Shown piece after piece: positions 9,647 through 19,056 of a stretch of DNA of 64,000 nucleotides (position 1 is the first letter of the stretch; every line of letters starts with the position of its first letter). The position numbers and the translations under genes are program-made. The notes below the pieces were generated by a model. The model was not told the DNA's origin and did not search any database. It saw only the letters and a list, made by a program, of their open reading frames with translations. Source of the stretch: Anaerolineae bacterium (GTDB taxonomy: Bacteria > Chloroflexota > Anaerolineae > DUEN01); the NCBI GenBank assembly GCA_025060615.1, contig JANXBS010000001.1, positions 1 through 64,000 on the forward strand, in the 5' to 3' direction.

Positions 9647-12600
9647 CTAATCAAGGCTGTCCAGCCCCATCCACTCTTTTCGTAATGGGAACTCGGCGAT
9701 TCGGCTGTCAATGGACAGTGCCGGCAAGTTGTCAGGTAAGCAAGTTGCCCCTTCAGGGCATTTACGCAAGACGATGTTATCTATGTAGGCACCCTCCGGA
9801 TAATTGACGGACGAATCGCTGTAAAACCACAATAGTACCCACACCTGTGGCTGGCCTAGTAAGTTACCCAATTGGTAGACGTTTGACAGATTTAGGGCTC
9901 GATCTATCCACCCGTTGGAGTTGCCTGCAGTGCAGATTCCATAAAATTCAGTCCCATTAATAGAAGCCATGCGGCAAATATAATCGTAATCCACCTCAGT
10001 ATTCAGCCAAAGTTTGAAGTTGAGGTCGGCGGCAGTCGCCCCTACGAGGCTGAACGGGCCATACACCATTACAGAGTCGGCGTCGTCTGGATAGTTACTG
10101 CCACAGGATAGCCCGGCGCCGTCAGCACCTGCGCCTACCGCCCAACCGCTATAGCTGCCAGCATACGTATGGCAATTCCGCTTACCCCAGTAATACTCGC
10201 CGTTTGTCGTGTCGTTATCATCGTACACTCTCCACGGGCCGGGGAACTCATTTTCAAAATCCGTGCTAACCAAGATTTCCCAGCCAAATGGGGTGGGAGA
10301 TGCAAAGCTGTAGTGCTTGAGCACTAGTGGCAGGTATATGTCTAAAGTAGCTGGGGGTGGAGAAGCAACCGCACGGGCTGCCGCCGGCACATCTAGCTTG
10401 CCGTAGCCCCAGCGATGGTTGGGTATTGTGCCGGTAAACGAATCGGAGCGAGCGTGACGCGTCAACAGCTCTTTCAACTGCATAGCATCTAAGCTGCGGT
10501 TCAGGCTGAGGAGCAAAGCTACAGCGCCGGTCACATGAGGTGCGGACATGGAGGTGCCTTGCGCGATCCCGTGACGACCGTCCTGGCAAACGTAGCTGGT
10601 AGATGGATACATCGAACTGTAGGCGCCGACAGGAGATTGGCCCGAAAAGGTGGAGCAGATCATCTGCCCGGGCGCGGTGATCTCCGGTTTGAGGCGGCCA
10701 TCGCGGGTAGGGCCATCGCTAGAGAAAGCAGCGATAGCCCCGATAGTGGCTGGAATGGATTGGCCGGCTCCAGTCACGTCGGTCCATCGGTTTTTGGTGG
10801 TATAGGCACCTACCGTAATGGCACTTCGCGCTGTACCCGGCATTCCCACCCGCATCTGGTTGTCGGGATTCGTCCAGTCACAACAGCCTTGAATCCATCC
10901 GTCATATCGCCCACTGACCACATTGTTTCCATACAAAATCAATCGCCATGTCCCTGAAGAGAGAGAGATGATCAAAAACAAGATTTCTTTATCTCCATTA
11001 TAGAGATTATTGTCATTATGCATGATGCAAACAAGAGCGGTAGAAGACGTAAAACACTGTTCCTGCCCAGGAGGAACTAGAGCGGGATCAATGCCGCTAC
11101 CACTGGGATCGCGAAAACCCACTCCAAACGTATCGCTGCCTTCATACCAGATATCGGTAAGGAAGAACCCACCGCCGCTGGGCACGTTCACCTGGAGAGC
11201 CACGCTCCTGCCTCGGGAGAGCGTCCCTCCAGCATGGATGGCCTCATCACCTTCGTTGCCGGCGCTCACGACGATGGCCTTGCCAGGCTTGCCAGCACCA
11301 ACCAGGTTATCTATTGCGCGTTCCTCAGGAGAGGTCCCATCGTGAGGGCCTATATGCCCTCCTAAGCTCATGTTTACAACATAGGGGAGTCCCAACTCCT
11401 GAGCCTTTTGATCCACAAAAGTTAAAGCATTCAAAATGTCCGTGGTGCTGAATCCGCCGATGTAGTCTCGCGTTGCACGCACCACAATCAGGTTAGCGCT
11501 GGGGGCCATCCCCTTGAAGGTGCCAGCGGGCAGCCCACCGTTTGTCCCCCGGCCGTTGCCAGCCGCCGTCCCGGCCACATGGGTACCGTGACCATGCAGG
11601 TCCGTCATCCGCACTGGCCGGTTCAGATGAAGACCCCAAAAGAGCAGCGATCCGGTATCTTGAGAGGCATGGTCAGAGACCATTAGACGCCAGGTCCCTT
11701 GTGCGCTCTGCCCGTTACATGCCGTGACGGTGAAGGTGCCAATAATGTCATCTCGGTTGTCGCCGATTCGATTATGTAGGGTTATAGTAGTTCCGGAGGG
11801 ACATGTCAGCACGACTTGGAGATCGCCTATGTAAGGGTGCTCGATATACACATTCACTGCTACGCTAGTGATATTCACCGACTGCGATACCACGATTTGC
11901 GAAGTGGTCCCGCTAGGGGAGTTGTCCGGGATAGATCGAGGGGTATCGGCACTAGGATAGAACCAGCCAGGATCGGCCAGGGCGGCGTTAATCTGGGCCT
12001 CAGTGTACATCGTGCCGCCGAAAACGGGGCCGTTGAGGTTCCCATCGCTGTCGGGATCGCCGGGATCACTGAAGTCAAGCAGGTACTTGATGCGAGTTGT
12101 GCCGTCCGGATTGATGAAATCGGGATGGAAGGGATCAATCCCAGAGTCTATCACAGCCACGATCACCCCAGTTCCGGTGGCGCCATATGTATTCCAAACT
12201 TGGGGGGCTCCAGTCTCTGGCACGCTGACATCATTGGCCAACTGGAGAATATGGCTAGCCTGAACGAAGACTACGGAAGGCAGAGCAGTTACTTCAGGCA
12301 GGCGTGAAAAGGGGATATACGCGGTGGCCACATCTCCAACACGTGCCTGGATAACGATGCCGAGCTTTTCCAATTCTCTAGCATCATCAGTAGTATGGAT
12401 CAGGACATTGGCACCTGGCTCTGGAGCATCCAGATGCAGATCGATTCGCTCAGCCAGGCGAACAGCAATCTCTTCTATTTTGGCTCTCAGACCGATGGCC
12501 TGGGATTTATCGGTTTGTTGGCTCTGAAATCGTATCCTCTCATGCCATAGACGGAAAGCCAAGCGCAATTGGGCATCCAACTTAGCGGCCATAGCTTCAG

Positions 12601-12787
12601 GGATCTCTGTCTGGGCAAACACACTCTGCCAGGTTGTTTCAGAGCGCTGAGGGTCCTGTGCCGGAGGAGTATCCTCAAGTTGACCTTGTGTCATAGATGG
12701 CATTGTGCGAATCGGATGCACGTTGCCTAGTAGCACGAATAGCAGTACTAATGTGGGGATCATTCGCAATCGCCGCTGTGTGGACAT
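9647..12787 (-). CDS. Secreted subtilisin-like S8 serine protease with P domain inserted between catalytic Asp and His
   Basis: The 1046-aa exported protease has a signal peptide (about 1-28), a propeptide region, and S8 motifs: AVIDSGIDP (Asp214), HGHGTHVAG (His400), oxyanion region VVSAGNEGD, and GTSMSAPHVTG (Ser746). Asp-His spacing is 186 residues, far above the usual 30-60. The insert includes a beta-sandwich resembling the proprotein-convertase P domain (VNVYIEHPYIGDLQVVL, CPSGTTITL, GTWRLMVSDHASQDTG, LLFWGLHL). After the catalytic core come IYLPLVLKHY and about 200 residues resembling a MAM/choice-of-anchor-J jelly roll (YIDNIVL). ATG 12787 has CCTCC-complement GGAGG upstream. It lies 43 nt downstream of the GH17 gene, probably co-transcribed. 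Confidence 0.92.
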   Translation of the reverse strand: MSTQRRLRMIPTLVLLFVLLGNVHPIRTMPSMTQGQLEDTPPAQDPQRSETTWQSVFAQTEIPEAMAAKLDAQLRLAFRLWHERIRFQSQQTDKSQAIGLRAKIEEIAVRLAERIDLHLDAPEPGANVLIHTTDDARELEKLGIVIQARVGDVATAYIPFSRLPEVTALPSVVFVQASHILQLANDVSVPETGAPQVWNTYGATGTGVIVAVIDSGIDPFHPDFINPDGTTRIKYLLDFSDPGDPDSDGNLNGPVFGGTMYTEAQINAALADPGWFYPSADTPRSIPDNSPSGTTSQIVVSQSVNITSVAVNVYIEHPYIGDLQVVLTCPSGTTITLHNRIGDNRDDIIGTFTVTACNGQSAQGTWRLMVSDHASQDTGSLLFWGLHLNRPVRMTDLHGHGTHVAGTAAGNGRGTNGGLPAGTFKGMAPSANLIVVRATRDYIGGFSTTDILNALTFVDQKAQELGLPYVVNMSLGGHIGPHDGTSPEERAIDNLVGAGKPGKAIVVSAGNEGDEAIHAGGTLSRGRSVALQVNVPSGGGFFLTDIWYEGSDTFGVGFRDPSGSGIDPALVPPGQEQCFTSSTALVCIMHNDNNLYNGDKEILFLIISLSSGTWRLILYGNNVVSGRYDGWIQGCCDWTNPDNQMRVGMPGTARSAITVGAYTTKNRWTDVTGAGQSIPATIGAIAAFSSDGPTRDGRLKPEITAPGQMICSTFSGQSPVGAYSSMYPSTSYVCQDGRHGIAQGTSMSAPHVTGAVALLLSLNRSLDAMQLKELLTRHARSDSFTGTIPNHRWGYGKLDVPAAARAVASPPPATLDIYLPLVLKHYSFASPTPFGWEILVSTDFENEFPGPWRVYDDNDTTNGEYYWGKRNCHTYAGSYSGWAVGAGADGAGLSCGSNYPDDADSVMVYGPFSLVGATAADLNFKLWLNTEVDYDYICRMASINGTEFYGICTAGNSNGWIDRALNLSNVYQLGNLLGQPQVWVLLWFYSDSSVNYPEGAYIDNIVLRKCPEGATCLPDNLPALSIDSRIAEFPLRKEWMGLDSLD

Positions 12788-12830
12788 GGTAATCCTCCAT
12801 AGGTATAAGACTAGCGATCACCTTGACGTT

Positions 12831-14888
12831 TTATGGCGTCCAGCAGGGATTATCCCGCACGATGCCCACCACCTCATCGGCAACCATCTGTATTCCCGCT
12901 GCGTCGTGCAGAATGGCCCGGATTTTGTGGTTATTGTACACCCCCTGCCCAGCCAAGTAGATGGGACGTGTCTGCCAGGAATTGCCCGGTGGCACCACAT
13001 ACACCAACGGGTCCTGGGAATACCAGCGGCCTGTGTAAACTGCAAAGGTGAGATACCACCCAACGCGCACCTGAGAGGCCGTGCCATAGACGGTGATCAC
13101 GCAATTGCTAGTAGTGGTGAGGCGTGAGCCGCTAGGGGGCCAGGTGATCCTGACCTGCGGCGCAGGGGTAGGGGTCGGCGTGGGGGTAGGTGTGGCCGCA
13201 GGTGTCGCGGTAGGCGTAGGGGTGGAGGTGGGCCGCGGGAAACCTCTCACTACCAGGGGCAATCGGCTCTGATAAGGCACGAAGAGACCGCGAGCCGCTT
13301 TGGGGGTGCGGTCAGCACGGTAAATGCCCCAATGACATTCTACCTGCGGCCAGCCCCTCTCACACTTCCACGGCTCATCGAAGGCCTCGAACCAGTAGAA
13401 GTCGGCCCTCGCCTGGCGCGCCCAGGCCAGAAAGTCCCTGGCAAAGCGGACCTGATCCTCCTCGCCCGGTACAGCCACGCCACACTGCACCTCCCCCGCT
13501 GTCGGCCAGCCCACCTCGCCAATGACCACCCGCTTGTGCGGATAGAGGCCACGAAGCTGCTCATACCTTCTTCGCACAGCATCCACAGCGTTCTCCACGC
13601 GCTGACACTCCCAATAGGGGTGGATGTGCACCAGCAGGTAGTCCACACAGGCTGTCAGCTCGGGATGCTGGATCCACACGCTCCAGGGTTCGGCCGTGGT
13701 GATAGGGATGCCCACCTGCGCCCTCGCTTGAGCGATGATCTGGCAAAGCTGCGTAGCGGTCAGGTTGCCGAAGTAAACGGCCTCGTTGCCGAGGATCAGC
13801 GAGCTGACATGGAGATGGCGTCTAGCCTGCTCGATGGCGCAATTCACCTCCTGTTGATCGGCGAGTGGGTCACCGCTCAACCAGGCCCCCAGGGCCAGGG
13901 GCAGCTCGGCTTCGCCCGTGGCGGTGACTATTGTTTCCAAATGGCGGCAACCGTAGGTGCGGATGCCGTTGGAGACGATCCTGAGCAAGGGCATGTCGGC
14001 CCGCACCTGTTCCAAGGTGGGAAAGATGCCCCGCTCTGGGCTCTGGCCGGCGCGGAAGGGGCCGTAAGCCATACCCTGGAGGAGTTCGCCCGGCGTAGGT
14101 GTGGGTGTGGCGGTTGGAGTAGGGGTGGATGTCCACGTGGGCGTCGGCGTACTGGTGGGTGTTCGCGTGGGAGTGGGTGTCAGGGTTGCCGTTGGTGTGC
14201 GGGTAGACGTCGGTGTAGGAGAAGGTGTTAGCGTAGCCGTAGCGGCCGGTGTACGCGTGGGGGTTGAAGTCGGCGTGGGGGTAGGTGTGGCGGCCGCGAA
14301 AACCACCTGAGCGTACAGGAAATCAAGGATGGCGCCATCGCGCATCTCGATGGCCAGGGTGATCTGGGTCTGGCCGTGCAGAGGCCAGGAGTTGGTGAAC
14401 CGCTCGCACCACTCGTAACGGTAATAGCTGTAGTGATGGTAGGGCATGGTGCTATCAATGGGCTCGAAGCGCGGCTCGCCATCCACCCAGATCACCCCGA
14501 CTGAGCCATCCGGCCCGTGTAGCCCTTCGCCCCAGCCGTTGCAAGGGATCTGGATGGTCACGTCCACTTGAGTGCTGCCGGCTGGCACAGCAAGGGTGGT
14601 ATACATGGTGCCGTAGACCACTGCCTTGAGCGCGGGGGTGGCCCAGCCGCACCAGTTGTCTTCAGGTGTGCAGACGTCGTAGCGGTCATCCCAGGTGAAG
14701 TTATAGTAGTGGAGGAAGGTTTGGGCGGGTTCGGCCGGATTCAACGCTGCCCGCGCCGGCCGGCCCTGGGCTAGGGCAGTCATGAGGTATAGGCAAACCA
14801 ACACCAGCCCGATCCACAAGGCCGGCGCCATCCGGCAGATCACTGGAGCAAGGGTTAAGTGGCTCTTTTGAACATTGTTCTCGTCCAT
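12831..14888 (-). CDS. Secreted GH17-like beta-1,3-glucanase with Thr-Pro linkers
   Basis: A 685-aa exported protein: N-terminal membrane/signal segment (about 20-41), a beta-rich domain, a 60-residue TPTPT linker, a glycoside hydrolase family 17-like TIM barrel (about 265-540), RLPLVVRG, a second TPTP linker, and a final beta-domain of about 85 residues. Likely acid/base Glu369 lies in [11 protein letters not shown] and nucleophile Glu458 in [12 protein letters not shown]17 enzymes cut or rearrange beta-1,3-glucans; the exact substrate is not shown. The internal RLPLVVRG resembles the C-terminal tails of nearby proteins. The start follows GAGGAG, which partly overlaps a perfect hairpin at 14901-14939. 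Confidence 0.85.
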   Translation of the reverse strand: MDENNVQKSHLTLAPVICRMAPALWIGLVLVCLYLMTALAQGRPARAALNPAEPAQTFLHYYNFTWDDRYDVCTPEDNWCGWATPALKAVVYGTMYTTLAVPAGSTQVDVTIQIPCNGWGEGLHGPDGSVGVIWVDGEPRFEPIDSTMPYHHYSYYRYEWCERFTNSWPLHGQTQITLAIEMRDGAILDFLYAQVVFAAATPTPTPTSTPTRTPAATATLTPSPTPTSTRTPTATLTPTPTRTPTSTPTPTWTSTPTPTATPTPTPGELLQGMAYGPFRAGQSPERGIFPTLEQVRADMPLLRIVSNGIRTYGCRHLETIVTATGEAELPLALGAWLSGDPLADQQEVNCAIEQARRHLHVSSLILGNEAVYFGNLTATQLCQIIAQARAQVGIPITTAEPWSVWIQHPELTACVDYLLVHIHPYWECQRVENAVDAVRRRYEQLRGLYPHKRVVIGEVGWPTAGEVQCGVAVPGEEDQVRFARDFLAWARQARADFYWFEAFDEPWKCERGWPQVECHWGIYRADRTPKAARGLFVPYQSRLPLVVRGFPRPTSTPTPTATPAATPTPTPTPTPAPQVRITWPPSGSRLTTTSNCVITVYGTASQVRVGWYLTFAVYTGRWYSQDPLVYVVPPGNSWQTRPIYLAGQGVYNNHKIRAILHDAAGIQMVADEVVGIVRDNPCWTP

Positions 14889-14900
14889 AGTATACTTCTC

Positions 14901-14939
14901 CTCAGGTGACAGTCACTTTGCAAGTGACTGTCACCTGAG
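14901..14939. repeat. Perfect 18-bp inverted repeat with 3-nt loop
   Basis: CTCAGGTGACAGTCACTT (14901-14918), loop TGC, then its exact complement (14922-14939). It lies between the HEAT-repeat lipoprotein gene and the GH17 gene. Three bases of the GH17 Shine-Dalgarno (14898-14903) fall in the stem. No U-run follows on the minus strand, so a translation-controlling or repeat element is as likely as a terminator. No second copy was noticed in the window. Confidence 0.85.
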
Positions 14940-14950
14940 TCACTAGGGAC

Positions 14951-16111
14951 TCATTGTCCCTGCTCCTGCCACCACCGTTGCCAGCGCGAGGCATCGGTGC
15001 CAAAATCCTGGCTGGTGATGATCTCCAGCGCCCCGGCTGCGGCCTCGCGCACCGAGGCATCTGCATCTCCCAGGGCCTGGATCAGAGCGGGGACCACTCC
15101 TTCCTCCGGCCCAATCCTCCCCAGCGCCTCGGCTGCGGCCTCGCGCACGGACCATGACTCATCTCCTAGGGCCTGGATCAGAGCGGGGACGGCCTCCTTG
15201 GCCTCCGGCCCAATCCTCCCCAGCGCCCCGGCTGCGGCCTTGCGATCCGCCCAGTATTCACTGGTGAAAGCCCACTTCAAGACCGCAAGGCGTCGGCTCA
15301 GGGGCAACTCTGCGCTTTTCCAATCCAGGCCGCAGGCATAGCCAATAATCGTTTGCAGAATCCCTTCCACCTCCTCGCCTAGATCTCCCAGGGAGTCCAG
15401 TTTCTGAACCGCCCGGTAAACGAGCTCTTCCTCAGAAGAACTCCCTGCGCCCCCTGTTTCCTTTTTCTCTCCAAGCACATAGAACTTGCCCCCCTCCTCG
15501 CCGATCAGACGAACCTCTGTGCTGACCTCTTGTGTCTCGGCTCTAGCAGGAAAGGGCCCCCGCCCCAAGCCACTTCCTCGGGTGTAAGTATAGGTAACGT
15601 ACAGTCTGGTGTACGCATCCCCCTTGCCGAGCTGCAACTGTGGGAAGAGGATCTCCTGGATGTAGAACAGCCTCTCGCTCATGGGGACCAGGATGATCTG
15701 GTGTTTAGCTGCATCCGGGGTTGGGAAGCCATTGGGAGGGGTCTGCGCCTGCTGGAGTTTTGCAACTAGCGGACGCATCGCCTCATCGTACCGACGCAGC
15801 ACTTCCTCCACCGAGGGCAGCGGTACGGTTGTAGGGGTAATAGTCGCCTCGGCCTCCGGCCCTGCTGGCGTGGTGGGCGTCGCGGTGGACGTTGGTGGCG
15901 GCGTCGGGGTATGGGTAGGGGCCTGGGGCGCGGTGGCGGTTGGGGTAGCCGTGGGCATAGCCTGGGCCGTCGCGGTCTGGATGAGCGCTACGGCGGTGGC
16001 CAACTGTTCCGTGGGGTTCGGGATGGGCGTGGCAGCCGACGCGCAGGCGGTTGTCGCGCCCATCAGGGCCAGGAGAACTAACAAGGGAACTATAAGCTGT
16101 TTCGCTTCCAT
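14951..16111 (-). CDS. Lipoprotein with C-terminal HEAT repeats
   Basis: A 386-aa protein with a lipoprotein signal peptide (Cys about residue 23 in GATTACASA) and a Thr-Pro spacer. A central region of unknown fold contains a Lys/Glu-rich patch. From about residue 285 there are two or three HEAT/PBS-lyase-type repeats (GALGRIGPEAKEAVPALIQA, VREAAAEALGRIGP). HEAT repeats usually bind proteins; the partner is unknown. ATG 16111 has an AGGAGG-type site upstream. It is followed 62 nt later by the GH17 gene on the same strand. Confidence 0.85.
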   Translation of the reverse strand: MEAKQLIVPLLVLLALMGATTACASAATPIPNPTEQLATAVALIQTATAQAMPTATPTATAPQAPTHTPTPPPTSTATPTTPAGPEAEATITPTTVPLPSVEEVLRRYDEAMRPLVAKLQQAQTPPNGFPTPDAAKHQIILVPMSERLFYIQEILFPQLQLGKGDAYTRLYVTYTYTRGSGLGRGPFPARAETQEVSTEVRLIGEEGGKFYVLGEKKETGGAGSSSEEELVYRAVQKLDSLGDLGEEVEGILQTIIGYACGLDWKSAELPLSRRLAVLKWAFTSEYWADRKAAAGALGRIGPEAKEAVPALIQALGDESWSVREAAAEALGRIGPEEGVVPALIQALGDADASVREAAAGALEIITSQDFGTDASRWQRWWQEQGQ

Positions 16112-16314
16112 CTTGCACCTCCTCTTTTGCTTGTCGTTGGGGTAGGGCGAATTTAAAGCAGAAGGATAAGCTGGCCTTGCCCCGCTGAGCGAGATTACGA
16201 AGGCGTACTAGAAAGCAGCGAGGCCATGGTCTATGTGGCCATGTTCCATCGAGTGGCCAAGCGTCTGGCTTGCACTCAAGCCGCCAACTCACGCTAGGAA
16301 TCTTCTGCCTGGCT

Positions 16315-17691
16315 CTATCTCAGGCGCGGGAATTGCCCTTTGTTCACCATCTCCACTGGCTCAGGTCCCTCACCCAGCGTAATCGTCCATTGCGTATATT
16401 CCACCCCGCCTGGAATATCTCTAGTCGTGAATTGGTAAGTGTTGCTGGCGCGGAAATATATAGCCCTCCGGGTGAACTCGGACCGACCGCTGTCCCAGTC
16501 CTCCCCACTGGCGAAATAGAAGGTATATGTCCCGTCCCGGATCCCAGACATGGTGCAGGAGTTCCCTGTAGAAACGTAGAAGGAAACCACAGCCATGTTG
16601 TCCGGCGTCGCCAGCACGGCTACAGCGTCTTGGCCCCGGCGGTTTATGACAGTGAGCTCGCCTCGCCCATCCCGCCAGCCCGCATCCTGGACCACGGTGC
16701 AATTGGGCAGGCGGCGGGTGAGCAGAGGAGTGGGGCTAGGGGTAGGCGTAGGTGGGATAGGAGCCGCTGGGATGAGCGTGCAGGATCGATAAAGTGTCAC
16801 GTACTGGAGATTGCCCGACACCCAGCCGGTGATGCCTTTAGGGGTAACCACCTTCAGCCAGCCGCAGTTGTAAGCCTCGCCGATCACTCGTAGCGCGTCC
16901 CCTGCACGCACACTAGAGATGACAGGATAGATTGTCCCCGGTCCGGCGCGCACGTTTAGGATACGCACTTTGACCAGGCAGTCAGGGGATGGAGTAGGCG
17001 TAGGTGTGCGAGTGGGCGTTCGCATGGGCGTAGGCATGCGGGTCGGTGTCCGAGAGGGAGTCGAAGTTAGCGTCGAGGTAGGTTGCGAGACATCGGACAG
17101 GAACCGGAAACTTTCCATCATAGCCCGGAAAATCCCTCGGCGCAGGTCGAAGAGCTCGCTGTGAGCAGCTCCCACGACAAAATATAACGCCTCTTCGTGA
17201 AGGGTTATGAACATGACCATGGTGAGGGGCATCTGCTCATAAGTGCCAGTCATCTCCACAATACCCCACTCTATGTTGTTGAGCACCTCAGTCCCGGTGC
17301 TCGTGATCTGAACATCGCCAAATTGACTCCCCAGCAACAAAGCGATCACCGAGCTGAGGACAGAAGGGGTGACGGAGAAGCCGATCCCTGGCGCCTTTCC
17401 TACCATGGCCATAGTTAACAGAGCCTCTGAAGTGAACGTCACGGTGTCTTCTGTTGTCTCCTCTATCTTCCAGTCAGCCGGATAGCCGATTGAGAAGCCG
17501 AGATCAGGGTTGGTATAGGGGATCAACTCAGTGATAGGCCTGGTTGGGGTCAGAGTGGGTAAAGGCACTCCACGGCCTGGCCGTGCTCGAGGTGTTGCCT
17601 CCGCTTGAACGCCGATGGCCGGCTGCCAGGCTGCTAGTAGGACGGTTACAAGTAACCAGCACGCCATTCGAGTCAAAAGTTTCGTTTTCAT
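16315..17691 (-). CDS. Exported protein with PsbP/DUF1795-like region and bacterial SH3 domain
   Basis: A 458-aa exported protein. The true start is ATG 17691 (MKTKLLTRM) behind a long AAGGAGGAGGAAG site; the frame reaching 17802 lacks one. After the signal peptide comes a region like PsbP/DUF1795 (NPDLGFSIGYPADWKIEE, about 55-205), a TPT linker, an SH3b domain (VRILNVRAGPGTIYPVISSV, GWVSGNLQYV) and a beta-rich C-terminus. SH3b domains often bind peptidoglycan; the overall role is unknown. It is the first of four minus-strand genes for exported proteins, 203 nt ahead of the HEAT lipoprotein. Confidence 0.82.
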   Translation of the reverse strand: MKTKLLTRMACWLLVTVLLAAWQPAIGVQAEATPRARPGRGVPLPTLTPTRPITELIPYTNPDLGFSIGYPADWKIEETTEDTVTFTSEALLTMAMVGKAPGIGFSVTPSVLSSVIALLLGSQFGDVQITSTGTEVLNNIEWGIVEMTGTYEQMPLTMVMFITLHEEALYFVVGAAHSELFDLRRGIFRAMMESFRFLSDVSQPTSTLTSTPSRTPTRMPTPMRTPTRTPTPTPSPDCLVKVRILNVRAGPGTIYPVISSVRAGDALRVIGEAYNCGWLKVVTPKGITGWVSGNLQYVTLYRSCTLIPAAPIPPTPTPSPTPLLTRRLPNCTVVQDAGWRDGRGELTVINRRGQDAVAVLATPDNMAVVSFYVSTGNSCTMSGIRDGTYTFYFASGEDWDSGRSEFTRRAIYFRASNTYQFTTRDIPGGVEYTQWTITLGEGPEPVEMVNKGQFPRLR

Positions 17692-17749
17692 TGCTTCCTC
17701 CTCCTTGGCTTTCGCTTCGTCCACGTCTAGCAAGATGAGACAGGGCTTA

Positions 17750-17769
17750 TTTGTTACAATTATAACAAA
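17750..17769 (-). promoter_or_regulatory. Palindrome with embedded -10 box upstream of the SH3b gene
   Basis: TTTGTTA-CAATTA-TAACAAA is a 7-bp inverted repeat. Its minus strand contains TATAAT (17759-17764), placing a candidate operator over the -10 box, 59-78 nt before the start at 17691. No convincing -35 is seen. Confidence 0.45.
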
Positions 17770-18096
17770 CCAGGCCAGTCTGTGACGCATGTTGTTAAGC
17801 AAATCCTATCAATATTGCTGTATAGGCTAGACCGATCATTAGCGTATCGGAGAAAGGAGTGGTAGGCCGTGGACCAGGATAGGGACTGTGGCGCTACCTG
17901 GCTATGCCTGGCTTATAATCCGGCCACCGACCAAGGGCGCCAGCAGCAGCGGCCGTATTCATGCTGAATCCTATTGGCTGATCTGTCTCAAGGCCATGGT
18001 AGATCCTCTTTGGCGAGAATCGTCTAGATAGCGCTTCTGGCTTCCTCCGTGTATAATTCAATCCTTGAAGAGTCTTCCCCCGCTTTCGAGGTGTCC
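17770..18096. other. Divergent intergenic region before the ABC permease operon
   Basis: No gene is seen. A TATAAT at 18052-18057 on the plus strand, with only a weak -35, could start transcription about 35 nt before the dppB-like ATG. TTATAATCC near 17910 is another, weaker, -10-like match. Confidence 0.35.
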
Positions 18097-19044
18097 ATGA
18101 CCCGATACATCGCTAGACGGGTGCTCAGCCTGATCCCGGTATTGATCGGTGTGACTTTGCTCGTCTTCTTGGTCATGCAGTTGGCCCCAGGCGATCCGGC
18201 CCAGATCATGCTGGGGCCTAAAGCCACCGAGACCGCCGTAGCCCAACTGCGGCATGAGCTAGGCCTAGACCAGCCGCTGCACGTCCAATACGGCCGCTGG
18301 CTGATCCATATCCTACAGGGCAATTGGGGCCGCTCTATCCAGCTCAAGCGAGAAGTGTTGCCCTTTCTCTTGGATCGCTTCAGGAACAGCGCCTATCTGA
18401 TGGCCTTCGCCATCCTCCTAGCTTGCTCTGTGGGCATCCCAGCCGGTATTCTTTCCGCGGTCAAGCAGTACTCGCTGGGCGATCGCGTGGTCATGGTTCT
18501 GGTGTTGATTGGCTTCTCAACGCCGATCTTTTGGTTAGGGATCATTCTGCAAATCCTCTTCGGCCTCAGGCTTGGAATCCTGCCGGTATCCGGTTTGCAA
18601 TCGCCTGGACGTACTGACCTGGGCGATCTGATCGTCCATCTGATCCTGCCATCCCTGACCTTAGCCACGGGCGCCACCGCCATCATCGCCCGTATGACCC
18701 GATCCAGCATGCTGGAGGTGATCCGGCAAGACTACATCCGCACCGCTCGCAGCAAGGGGCTGAGCGAGCGCCTAATCATCAGCCGCCATGCCTTGAAGAA
18801 CGCGCTGATCCCCGTAGTCACCGTTGTCGGCATGCAGGTGGGTTACCTGCTGGGAGGGGATGTGCTCGTCGAGATGGTGTTCTCCTACCCGGGTATCGGC
18901 CTGGCGATGGTGAACGGGATTCTGGCCAGAGATTTCCCTCTCGTGCAAGGGGCCATCCTCCTGGTCGCCACCTCTTACGTGCTGGTCAACCTAGCCGTAG
19001 ACATCGCTTACGCCTACCTAGATCCCCGAATTCACTACGAGTAG
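18097..19044 (+). CDS. ABC transporter permease, DppB/OppB family
   Basis: A 315-aa inner-membrane permease of the peptide/nickel-type importers. It starts MTRYIARRVLSLIPVLIGVT and has about six membrane segments. The binding-protein-dependent permease loop is seen around RTARSKGLSERLIISRHALKN, and the C-terminus LAVDIAYAYLDPRIHYE is typical of DppB. ATG 18097 has GAGGTG (18088-18093) upstream. It pairs with the DppC-like gene 12 nt downstream. The ATPases and binding protein are not in the window, so the substrate (peptide, glycoside, or other) cannot be assigned. Confidence 0.93.
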   Translation: MTRYIARRVLSLIPVLIGVTLLVFLVMQLAPGDPAQIMLGPKATETAVAQLRHELGLDQPLHVQYGRWLIHILQGNWGRSIQLKREVLPFLLDRFRNSAYLMAFAILLACSVGIPAGILSAVKQYSLGDRVVMVLVLIGFSTPIFWLGIILQILFGLRLGILPVSGLQSPGRTDLGDLIVHLILPSLTLATGATAIIARMTRSSMLEVIRQDYIRTARSKGLSERLIISRHALKNALIPVVTVVGMQVGYLLGGDVLVEMVFSYPGIGLAMVNGILARDFPLVQGAILLVATSYVLVNLAVDIAYAYLDPRIHYE

Positions 19045-19056
19045 TGGGGGGAGAGC

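Noticed and set aside
14101-14310. Val/Gly-rich plus-strand frames over Thr-Pro linkers as short tandem DNA repeats
   Set aside because: The periodicity reflects the ACN-CCN codon pattern of TPTP linkers and not a separate DNA element, though slippage could vary linker length.
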